From Gammaproteobacteria bacterium (lineage in GTDB: Bacteria > Pseudomonadota > Gammaproteobacteria > Pseudomonadales > Azotimanducaceae): a DNA stretch of 64,000 nt. Both the position numbers and the translations under genes were made by a program. Location: positions 219,654 through 283,653 of the forward strand of contig JAPOVV010000077.1 in assembly GCA_026707945.1 (NCBI GenBank), given 5' to 3'. The notes beneath the pieces are model-generated. The model saw nothing but the letters and a program-made list of their open reading frames with translations, made no database searches and was not told the DNA's origin. Shown here piece after piece: positions 1-7,514 of the stretch (position 1 is the first letter of the stretch; the number at the start of each line of letters is the position of its first letter).

Positions 1-1154
1 TAGCGTTCTCGATCTACCTACCCTCATTCCTAAACTCGATCGCTCGTGGTGGCGCGCTAGTGCTGCTACCACTCTACGCATTGGAGAGCGAAGGCGGGGC
101 TGTCGTCGCCGGCGCGATCCTCAGTCTACGCGCGCTTGGTACGATGCTTGCGGACGTTCCGGCTGGACAACTGACGGCAAAAATCGGCGATAAAGCCGTC
201 ATGCTCTGCGGTCTAGCGATCGTGGGGACGACCGCGATTCTCGCTTCTCTTACCGGCTCGCCGCTCGCTTTAACTGCTGTGGCGGTAGGTTTTGGCGTAG
301 GAAGCGGCGCTTGGATCCTAGGACGATTGTCGCACATAACCGAAAACGTCCGTCTTGAGCGGCGCGGCCGCGTCATCTCGGTACTTGCAGGTCTAGAGCG
401 CGCAGGCGCGATGATCGGACCCGTTTCTGCAGGCGTAGGTGTCGAGCTAATTGGCTACGCGCCTGTCTTTGTCTTACTCGGCGTCATTTCACTTTGTTCA
501 TTCGTGCTCGTTTCCTTTCTGACAACGCGCACCCAATTGCGAACCATGAGCCACGTACCGGTCGGCGCCCTCCAAATCGCGAGCAAGCATGCTAGTACCC
601 TTTCACGCTGCGGTGGAGTAATGATCTGCCTATCGCTCTTGCGGAACTCGCGGCAGCTCATCATCCCCGTTTGGGGTACTGCCATAGGACTAGGACCAGC
701 AGAAATTGGCTTGGTTTCGAGTCTCACCGCGACCGTCGATCTAATGATGTTCATTCCTGCCGGTCTGATCCTTGATCATCTCGGCCGACGCGCAGCACTC
801 ATCCCGGCGATGACCATCATGAGTGTGGCTTTGACGTTACTCCCTTGGACGGAATCATTTTCAAGTTTCTTGCTCGTATCACTACTAGGCGGACTTGGCA
901 ACGGATTCGGCACAGGTATCTTTATGACGATAGGCGGCGATCTAGCACCTCGCTACGGTCGCAGTCAGTTCTTGGGGATTTGGCGACTCATCGGCGATAG
1001 CGGCGGTGCCGCTGGACCTACGGTACTCGGAACGCTCGCCCAGTCGTTCACCATGGTCGTCGCCTGCGGCGTAACCGGAGCGATCGGTGTCGTTGGAGCA
1101 GTCGCTGCATATCTCATCATCCCAGAAACCCGGCATCGACCACTAGACGGTTAG
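1..1154 (+). CDS. MFS transporter, 5' end cut by the window
   Basis: Inner-membrane major facilitator superfamily permease; substrate unknown, though drug or metabolite efflux is common in this branch. The frame is open from base 3 to the stop, giving about 383 visible residues. The first plausible start codon is a GTG at 60, but the codons before it already encode a matching first membrane segment (IYLPSFLNSIARGGALVLL), so the true start lies left of the window. About eleven hydrophobic segments are visible. The loop 'RLERRGRVISVLAGLERAG' and the later 'DHLGRRAALIP' match the basic inter-helix loops typical of MFS. A small VOC gene follows 54 bp downstream on the same strand. Confidence 0.85.
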   Translation, partial: AFSIYLPSFLNSIARGGALVLLPLYALESEGGAVVAGAILSLRALGTMLADVPAGQLTAKIGDKAVMLCGLAIVGTTAILASLTGSPLALTAVAVGFGVGSGAWILGRLSHITENVRLERRGRVISVLAGLERAGAMIGPVSAGVGVELIGYAPVFVLLGVISLCSFVLVSFLTTRTQLRTMSHVPVGALQIASKHASTLSRCGGVMICLSLLRNSRQLIIPVWGTAIGLGPAEIGLVSSLTATVDLMMFIPAGLILDHLGRRAALIPAMTIMSVALTLLPWTESFSSFLLVSLLGGLGNGFGTGIFMTIGGDLAPRYGRSQFLGIWRLIGDSGGAAGPTVLGTLAQSFTMVVACGVTGAIGVVGAVAAYLIIPETRHRPLDG

Positions 1155-1208
1155 CTCAGCTAGTGTACAAACTACTAAACTATGCACGAAACACGTAGGA
1201 GAACCCGT

Positions 1209-1583
1209 ATGTCGACCGATCCGAGACCAGATGTTGCAGTGGGTCATATCCGCTTAAACGTGAATGATGTCGCTGCTGAATTCAGTTTTTTTGTCAGCCA
1301 CGGGATGCGCGAAATCCTAAATCGTGACAACTTTGCGATTTTGGAACTACGTGGCGGTACCCATCTCATACTGGAGAAATCGGAGAGGCAAGTTGAGACA
1401 GGCTTACGTACGCCGTTCGATCTAATGGTCGATGACATTGATGCTGCGCATACAAAGTACGTTGACGACGGATTGAGCACCTCGCCAATTGAGCGCGGTA
1501 ACATCCATGATTCATTCACTGTCACTACACCTACCGGCTACTTAATCCCAGTGAATTCATCCCACGTCGCAGGACCCGTATAA
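1209..1583 (+). CDS. VOC (glyoxalase/bleomycin-resistance-like) protein
   Basis: Single-domain vicinal-oxygen-chelate protein of 124 residues. 'VGHIRLNVNDV' opens the beta-alpha-beta module and 'FDLMVDDIDAAHTKYVDDG' opens the second half, ending with 'VTTPTGYLIPVNSSH'. One VOC module per chain implies a dimeric enzyme or binding protein; substrate unknown. An in-frame ATG at 1182 would add nine mostly basic residues, but AGGAGA at 1197-1202 sits at proper ribosome-binding distance from the ATG at 1209, so that start is preferred. It ends three bases from the stop of the convergent kinase gene, leaving no room for a separate terminator. Confidence 0.75.
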   Translation: MSTDPRPDVAVGHIRLNVNDVAAEFSFFVSHGMREILNRDNFAILELRGGTHLILEKSERQVETGLRTPFDLMVDDIDAAHTKYVDDGLSTSPIERGNIHDSFTVTTPTGYLIPVNSSHVAGPV

Positions 1584-1586
1584 GAA

Positions 1587-2624
1587 CTACGTTGTGTTTG
1601 AGCTTCGGACGATATTTCGAAGCGAGTCCAACGTGCCTATGCCACCTCCTTTTGTAACCAACGCTTTGCCTTCGTAGTTTGAAACCGGAATCCCGGCTTC
1701 AACCGTCCCAAGTACCTCTAAGGTTCTATCGCCAACACACGCGGCGACGGTGTCACCGCCTACGATGACGAGAGTGGCTAAGTCAATTTGAGTGCCATGA
1801 ATTGTTTTTGCCACTCGCTGTGCCATCGCTTCAGCCATCGCGTTCGTTATTTCGCCCTTCGGAACTGGTGTGGTGATAACCCGAACATCGTCGAAGGTGG
1901 GAATCGAGTCGTCTAAATCGAGTCGAACACCATCTAACCTGTCAAGCTGGTCTCGGCTGGTTGTATTCAAGCTACCGCAAACAATCAACATCGGCTGCGA
2001 TAAACGAATCGATGCGGGTATCGGATTGCCGAGTATGTGTGCGGCATAGGATCCAACCGCGCCAGATGGGCCGACTAGAACACGATCCTCATCTAAGCTT
2101 CGACGTGTCGCTCGATCAAGTTCCTCATTGTCGTTCGCATCCCAGACGACGACCTCGCTGAACGTACATTTCGCTTCTTCAAGGACCTCCATAGGTCTAC
2201 TGCTACAAGGCGCAGTGAGCGGGTCCGATCCGAAAGGTGAATCAAGCACGGGAACGTCTTGAATGTACACGACGCCATCTTTGCAACGTCTGCCTGCATC
2301 AGGAAAACTTGGAACGACCGCGACCCGGTAGCCCAGTTCGACTAATGCATGGACCTCATGGGGCCAGTTACCACGCAGACCGGCGTCCATCTTGTGTGAA
2401 CGATAACTCGCTTGGCGTTGGTGCGCTTCCAACACCGTCAAAAACGCCTGCTCCGAAGTAATGTGACGAGATGCTAAATCGACGACGCAACACCGATCGT
2501 CATCAGCGTTCGGACCGACGGGCACGGGTTTGCCTTCCGCCGCAATGATGCCGCCTATTTCGAGCGACCCTGTACGATCATCCGCAGTAATGAAGAGGAA
2601 CCTCGCTTCTATATGCTCATCCAT
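1587..2624 (-). CDS. Four-carbon acid sugar kinase family protein (DUF1537-type)
   Basis: Cytosolic kinase-like protein of 345 residues, related to enzymes that phosphorylate four-carbon acid sugars such as threonate and erythronate. The N terminus carries the family's 'ADDRTGSLEIGG' substrate motif (ADDxTGA-like). The C terminus has the nucleotide-binding part 'VIVGGDTVAACVG ... GIPVSNYEGKALVTKGGGIG', close to the family's GGDTA and TKSGGFG motifs. Members usually sit beside PdxA2, aldolase or SDR partners; none is adjacent here, so the sugar substrate cannot be inferred. At 345 residues it is shorter than the usual ~420. It converges on the VOC gene. Confidence 0.75.
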   Translation of the reverse strand: MDEHIEARFLFITADDRTGSLEIGGIIAAEGKPVPVGPNADDDRCCVVDLASRHITSEQAFLTVLEAHQRQASYRSHKMDAGLRGNWPHEVHALVELGYRVAVVPSFPDAGRRCKDGVVYIQDVPVLDSPFGSDPLTAPCSSRPMEVLEEAKCTFSEVVVWDANDNEELDRATRRSLDEDRVLVGPSGAVGSYAAHILGNPIPASIRLSQPMLIVCGSLNTTSRDQLDRLDGVRLDLDDSIPTFDDVRVITTPVPKGEITNAMAEAMAQRVAKTIHGTQIDLATLVIVGGDTVAACVGDRTLEVLGTVEAGIPVSNYEGKALVTKGGGIGTLDSLRNIVRSSNTT

Positions 2625-2816
2625 TTATTCACCGTTCTTCATTTCGCGGCTCTCAATTCAAGTCTTACGACCGGACCAATAGATTTCGGTTGCGCAAGCT
2701 TCTATGACCGTACGTCGAAGGACTTTAAATAAGGACCTATTCAACAAAAACCCACCGTTTAAGGGTGTTTCTATAATCCCACATCGCCGTTGAAATCCCG
2801 GTACTTCTGCCTGAAT

Positions 2817-3878
2817 ATGCACGCTACGACCCTTTCTTACGCAGAAAAACAAACGCTAAAGCGAGACGGGTTCGTCATCCTTCGAGACGTCATTCCACGT
2901 GACGTGATCGTACAAGCGAAGGAACTCATCAACCAAGATCCAACGCGAATTGTTCATGGCGACGTCGCAAGTATCAACAACCTATACAACGAGTCTGCCC
3001 TTCGCGGGATAATGATGGAAGCGATGGGACCTCACACGGCACCAATAAACGCTCAAGTTGCCGTTACATTGCCTCAATTCGCCGACGCCGTCGTACGTAG
3101 ACCTGCCTCATCTGTGTATCACCCACAGGCTCACGTTGATGGCGGTTGGGCGGGACAGTGCCCAATGTCTAAATCCGAAATATTGTCGTCCGGTGCAACT
3201 CTTGAAACATGGGGAAGCGATGGCGACCCACAGTCAATGGGACCGGCGGGTCACGCCCCACTGTGGCAAGACCGTGAACGAACGGTTGCTATTGGAAGCT
3301 ACACGGCATTGGTTGGAGTATGTCTGAACGACCAACGGCAACCAGGTAAGGGGCAATTTTCTGTGCGCAGAGGCGCACACGAAGCAGTTGAAGCGTTTTT
3401 CCGCCATCAACGCGACCTCGGAGGACCTATTGGCGGTGGCGGTCCAGATTGGCCTCGGCTACAACCGATGGGAGAGGATGGCGCATTCGCCGGGATAATG
3501 CCTCGCAAAATGGTCGATACATATCCTGCAACTCAGTTTGAAGCGGAGGCATGGCCTTGGCCTGAGTTAACCCCTACACTAATGAATGAAGGGGACGCCG
3601 TCATAGCGCTTCATGCTCTGCCCCACACCGCCACACCTAACTTGAGCGATGATCCACGCATGAATGTCTTCTTCCGGATTCGTCGTTTTCGTGAGGAAAA
3701 TCCCTACGAAGGAGATCCACGCATCGGTTGGGGCGTGTCGGATCACCCCGATCGACAGCTTAATGGCGAGTTCCTTGACTATCCCGATTCCTATAACCCC
3801 TATAAGACATCCGTGAACAAGATGTGTGATCACTGGAGCGAATGGGATGGTATGCATCTGCTAGAGGCGGACCGTTAA
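2817..3878 (+). CDS. Phytanoyl-CoA dioxygenase (PhyH) family protein
   Basis: Probable Fe(II)/2-oxoglutarate-dependent oxygenase of 353 residues. Numbering from the ATG at 2817, 'RDGFVILRDVI' near residues 16-26 is the usual PhyH opening. 'HVDGG' at 106-110 supplies the HxD iron ligands, 'ALHALPHTATPN' near 264-275 supplies the distal histidine, and 'DPRMNVFFRIRR' the arginine for 2-oxoglutarate. An in-frame start at 2790 would add nine residues (MKSRYFCLN) that do not extend the domain, so 2817 is preferred. Substrate unknown; relatives hydroxylate acyl-CoA, halogenate, or act on small natural products. It stands alone, divergent from the kinase gene. Confidence 0.8.
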   Translation: MHATTLSYAEKQTLKRDGFVILRDVIPRDVIVQAKELINQDPTRIVHGDVASINNLYNESALRGIMMEAMGPHTAPINAQVAVTLPQFADAVVRRPASSVYHPQAHVDGGWAGQCPMSKSEILSSGATLETWGSDGDPQSMGPAGHAPLWQDRERTVAIGSYTALVGVCLNDQRQPGKGQFSVRRGAHEAVEAFFRHQRDLGGPIGGGGPDWPRLQPMGEDGAFAGIMPRKMVDTYPATQFEAEAWPWPELTPTLMNEGDAVIALHALPHTATPNLSDDPRMNVFFRIRRFREENPYEGDPRIGWGVSDHPDRQLNGEFLDYPDSYNPYKTSVNKMCDHWSEWDGMHLLEADR

Positions 3879-3909
3879 CCAAAGTCCTGTTGATTGAGGC
3901 ACTATCTTC

Positions 3910-3930
3910 AAGACCTTCCCGAGTCTTTTT
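3910..3930 (+). terminator. Weak terminator-like hairpin after the PhyH gene
   Basis: AAGAC (3910-3914) and GTCTT (3923-3927) can pair around an 8-base loop and run straight into a short T tract. The five-pair stem is weak, so this is only a candidate end for the PhyH transcript before gspN. Confidence 0.3.
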
Positions 3931-3972
3931 AGTTTACGCGATCCCGAGCCTAGCTAAGCAGCAGATATTCAC

Positions 3973-4704
3973 ATGCTAAAACGGTCAGCGTGGATTGGCG
4001 GTGCCGTGACACTGCTTATAGCGCTGATCGTAATAGCCCCCGCGGCGCTTATACCCATGCTACTATCAAGCCCGCATGTAAGACTCGAACATGCCCAAGG
4101 CACTGTGTGGCGTGGTGACGCAGAGACATTCATTAACAACCAGCACATCGGCGAACTCTCTTGGGAGGTCAAGCCGCTAGAGCTAATCGAAGGAAGACTA
4201 ACTGTCGACCTCACGCTTGAGCGGGACGGTGTTTCAATCGCCGGCGTGAGTACATCGAACGCTGACGGTCACGAGATCTCCCTGAGTGGTGTCATAGGTA
4301 GTAGGCTTGTAAATGTCTTTACCTTAGCCTACGACATCCGCATGTCGGGAGAACTTACGATAAATGACGTTAAACTTCGAGTCGATGACCAAAAAAAGGT
4401 TGAATCAGCAGAAGGGACTGTGTCGTGGGACGGTGGTCCGGTGCGCTTTAAGTTGGCGAATGTAGTGCACGAAGTGACCTTGGATCCTGTGCTGGGTACG
4501 CTCTCCCAAGGTTCGAGTTTCGTCGAATTGACCGTCCAACGACTGCGCGCCCAAAAGCCGGTTTTGGCGTTTCGAATCGATCCGGAAACTGGTTGGGTAC
4601 ATCTTAGAGCCTTCCCAGCATTCCTAGAATTTGCAAACGTACCTCCGAATTACTTGATGCAAGACTCTGATTTCATATTTGAAGTGTCGCAAAAACTCTT
4701 TTGA
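3973..4704 (+). CDS. gspN: Type II secretion system protein GspN
   Basis: Accessory component of the type II secretion system, 243 residues. An N-terminal membrane anchor (residues ~8-32, 'GGAVTLLIALIVIAPAALIP') is followed by a periplasmic domain beginning 'VRLEHAQGTVWRGDAE', matching the conserved GspN G-T-(L/V)-W-x-G turn. The later 'GTVSWDGGPVRF' repeats a related element. Known GspN proteins are inner-membrane and periplasmic and are not needed in every T2SS. The ATG at 3973 is the first in frame. gspC starts three bases after the stop, so the two are cotranscribed. The order N-C-D occurs in several gammaproteobacteria. Confidence 0.75.
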   Translation: MLKRSAWIGGAVTLLIALIVIAPAALIPMLLSSPHVRLEHAQGTVWRGDAETFINNQHIGELSWEVKPLELIEGRLTVDLTLERDGVSIAGVSTSNADGHEISLSGVIGSRLVNVFTLAYDIRMSGELTINDVKLRVDDQKKVESAEGTVSWDGGPVRFKLANVVHEVTLDPVLGTLSQGSSFVELTVQRLRAQKPVLAFRIDPETGWVHLRAFPAFLEFANVPPNYLMQDSDFIFEVSQKLF

Positions 4705-4707
4705 GCC

Positions 4708-5610
4708 ATGAGGAATATCGGATTCGCGACGCGATTCACTAGTGTTGGTTTGGTATCAACACTTGCTTGGCTGGTCCGACTCGGCTGCATTGCTGCCGTT
4801 CTGCTTGTTACGGCGGATGCGATTTGGTATTTCGTAGTCGGACCCACGGAACGTACTGATGCGTTGACGCCTTCTCAGGGTACCCGTCCCCAAGTACGTG
4901 AGGTAAATACCGCTCGCATCCTCGCTACTGAGTTGTTCGGTTCTAGCGATGGAGCTCAAGAGTCCGATTCTTTGGCAAATCTCCAAGAAACTACCCTCAG
5001 TTTGACCCTCGAGGGCACTTATGTTGCCACGGACGATCGATCTCAATCCATCGCGTTTATTTCAAACCGAGATAGTAGGGCGGCCGCTCGCGAATATCGA
5101 ATCGGCGACGCCGTAGCAAGTTTCGCGGAGATTGAGGAAATTCACCCCCGCTTCGTCGTGATTTCACGCGCTGGTGAACGCGAGTTGCTGACGTTCGAAA
5201 TCGATAGAGTTTTCTCTGAGCCACCTCTCGATGCGAGAACGGAGTCGAGCGTTGGTACTCGCCAACCCACAGATCCCATGCAAACGCCTTTGCTCCAGAC
5301 ACCGAGCGTACGCGAACTTGACCCCAAACGCCTTCAAGCGACGACTATCGAAGATTTAAAAACGCTTGGATTAACGGAGATCCAGACAGGTGACGGCGCC
5401 ATGCTTGCGATTACGGATTCGTCCGGTACTTCGCCACTTGCGCGACTCGGAATGCGACCTGGCGACATCGTGCTCTCGGTTAACGGGCATTCGCTAGACG
5501 CACTTCGTAGTGACGAGAAATTAATAGAAAAAGTACGTGACTCGAATACGGCTCGTCTCGGCATCAAGCGCGCAGATCGTACGTTCTTCCTGACAGTGCC
5601 AATCCCATGA
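4708..5610 (+). CDS. gspC: Type II secretion system protein GspC
   Basis: Inner-membrane linker between the secretion platform and the secretin, 300 residues. There is one membrane segment (about residues 20-47), then the homology region with 'ILATELFGSSDG' and 'LTLEGTYVATDDRSQSIAFI', typical of GspC HR domains. A C-terminal PDZ-like domain spans about 205-298 ('LGMRPGDIVLSVNGHSLD' is the PDZ core). Family members bind the N0 domain of GspD, encoded immediately next with a 4-base ATGA overlap. The inner-membrane and pseudopilin genes gspE-gspM are not in this window and must lie elsewhere if the system is complete. Confidence 0.85.
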   Translation: MRNIGFATRFTSVGLVSTLAWLVRLGCIAAVLLVTADAIWYFVVGPTERTDALTPSQGTRPQVREVNTARILATELFGSSDGAQESDSLANLQETTLSLTLEGTYVATDDRSQSIAFISNRDSRAAAREYRIGDAVASFAEIEEIHPRFVVISRAGERELLTFEIDRVFSEPPLDARTESSVGTRQPTDPMQTPLLQTPSVRELDPKRLQATTIEDLKTLGLTEIQTGDGAMLAITDSSGTSPLARLGMRPGDIVLSVNGHSLDALRSDEKLIEKVRDSNTARLGIKRADRTFFLTVPIP

Positions 5611-7514
5611 AACAGCTTCGGCGGGGGATGAGTTGCGCATTTTTATCCCTCGCGATATTTACATGGACTAGCGACGTTCGTGCACAAAACGGTCCTTGGA
5701 AGATCAACGTCAAGGACGTCGAGATTGCGAGTTTCATCGAGGAAGTCGCCACGATTACTGGCAAAACGTTCGTCGTGGACCCGCGAGTTAAAGGTACGGC
5801 TTCCATCATCAGCGATACTGAGCTATCACAAGACGGTGTATACGAGCTGCTACTTAGTGTATTAAAAATACAGGAGTTCAGCGTAATCGAGAGCGGCGAC
5901 GTCGTAGAGGTTATTCAGTCGTCACGGGCCAGGACACTCGCGGGGGCAAAAGAGGCGATCGACGCGGCGACAAGCGCAGACTTCTGGGTAACACATGTAC
6001 TTGATGCAGGACACCTTGACCCAGCAGAAATAGTGAAATCTCTGAGACAACTAGCACCTCAGCACGCGCAGTTCTCCGCAATCGCAGAAAGCAATGCGGT
6101 CCTGATTTCCGATAGAAAGAACAATGTTGAAGCGATGTTGCGCGTCGTCGAACAACTCAAGAGTGCAGCCACTCAAAAAACCGTCGTGGTAAATCTCAAA
6201 CATACCCTCAATTCGGAGGTGGTTGAGCTACTTAAGGCGCTCTTGGAAGGTGACGAGTCGTTAAACATCATCGGTAATGACAAAAACAACACACTCCTCT
6301 TAAGAGGTACAGACTCGGCATTGATGAATGCACTTCAATCGATTGATCTGATCGATCAACCAAGTGAAAACAACGTCAATACGCGTGTCTTCCGACTGGG
6401 TCAGAGTATCGCAAAAGACGTCGCTGCGATCGTCAGTGAGATCGTGAGAGAAGGTCCGACGCAAACCGAAAGCAACTCAGTCGGTGATCGGCAGACGCGA
6501 ATCGTCGCCGACGAGTCACTTAATGCAGTTGTCGTAAAGGCAAATCCTGCGAATATGCAACGAATCGCATCGCTCATCGAAGGGCTCGACCAACGAAGAA
6601 CTCAAGTTCTCATCGAAGCGGCGATCGTTGAAGTTGATTTAACCGACGTTTCGAGTTCTGGCGTAGAGCTAGCGGCTGCCGATGAGGATGGCGACACGAT
6701 ACCAGCTTTCTCGACATCTTTGAACGGTGTGCTCTCAGCACTCATTACTCGACTAGGCGTGAGCGACACATCTGCGGACGGCATTAATCCGGTCGACGTG
6801 ATTGGCGGTCTTAGTTCTCCGACCATTGCCATTTCCCAACTAGACCCAGATGGGTTTTCGTTCGGCGCGATCATTAATGCACTTACCACGACGACCTACG
6901 CTAACTTGCTGTCTACGCCAAGCGTAGTGGCGTTGAATAATGAAGAAAGCCGGATTCTTGTCGGTCAAAACGTACCGTTTCGATCAGGCAATCTGATATT
7001 TCCCAACGAACAGAGTCTTTCTGGCATACGACCGACAAGTCGTAACGACATTGGTACCGAATTGGCTGTTACGCCCTCAATTCACGAAGACCTATCGGTT
7101 CGTATGCAAATCAAATCGACTATCGAGGTGATTCAAGATACAGGATTAGGTATTGGTGAAACAGGATTAGCCGACATTGTTACAAACAAGCGCGAACTTG
7201 AGACGGTTGTCGTCGCCGAAAATGAACAGACGATTGTTTTAGGCGGCTTAATTCGAACGGAGGCTCGAGTTACTGAGAGGCGCGTTCCACTTCTAGGCAA
7301 TGTACCGCTAATCGGACGATTATTCCGCTCGGAGAATCAGACAAACGGTCGTACCATGCTGCTCATATTCTTGCGTCCAACCGTCATGGCTGATGCTGAC
7401 GATGCGCAATCGGTTACAGATCGCAAATATCAAGAATACTGGGAAGTCACCATCGATAGGAGAGAGCAGGACCAACCTGCCATCGATGATTTATTCAAAG
7501 GTGACGCGAACTGA
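5607..7514 (+). CDS. gspD: Type II secretion system secretin GspD
   Basis: Outer-membrane secretin that forms the T2SS exit channel, 635 residues, within family range. A signal peptide (~1-26, ending 'SDVRA') is followed by the N0 domain ('VKDVEIASFIEEVATITGKTFVVDPRVKG'-like region, residues ~30-60). N1-N3 repeats follow, including 'LIGNDKNNTLLLRG'-like and 'VVVKANPANMQRI' elements. The secretin core spans ~330-600, with 'VGQNVPFRSG', 'ELAVTPSIHEDLSVRMQI' and the C-terminal 'VPLLGNVPLIGRLFRS' signature. It overlaps gspC by ATGA, and its stop TGA overlaps the apparent CTG start of plsB. Confidence 0.92.
   Translation: MKQLRRGMSCAFLSLAIFTWTSDVRAQNGPWKINVKDVEIASFIEEVATITGKTFVVDPRVKGTASIISDTELSQDGVYELLLSVLKIQEFSVIESGDVVEVIQSSRARTLAGAKEAIDAATSADFWVTHVLDAGHLDPAEIVKSLRQLAPQHAQFSAIAESNAVLISDRKNNVEAMLRVVEQLKSAATQKTVVVNLKHTLNSEVVELLKALLEGDESLNIIGNDKNNTLLLRGTDSALMNALQSIDLIDQPSENNVNTRVFRLGQSIAKDVAAIVSEIVREGPTQTESNSVGDRQTRIVADESLNAVVVKANPANMQRIASLIEGLDQRRTQVLIEAAIVEVDLTDVSSSGVELAAADEDGDTIPAFSTSLNGVLSALITRLGVSDTSADGINPVDVIGGLSSPTIAISQLDPDGFSFGAIINALTTTTYANLLSTPSVVALNNEESRILVGQNVPFRSGNLIFPNEQSLSGIRPTSRNDIGTELAVTPSIHEDLSVRMQIKSTIEVIQDTGLGIGETGLADIVTNKRELETVVVAENEQTIVLGGLIRTEARVTERRVPLLGNVPLIGRLFRSENQTNGRTMLLIFLRPTVMADADDAQSVTDRKYQEYWEVTIDRREQDQPAIDDLFKGDAN

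Noticed and set aside
1587..2624. The kinase family protein could be read as a PdxA2-linked threonate pathway
   Set aside because: No PdxA, aldolase or threonate transporter gene is adjacent, so only the family, not the pathway, is supported.
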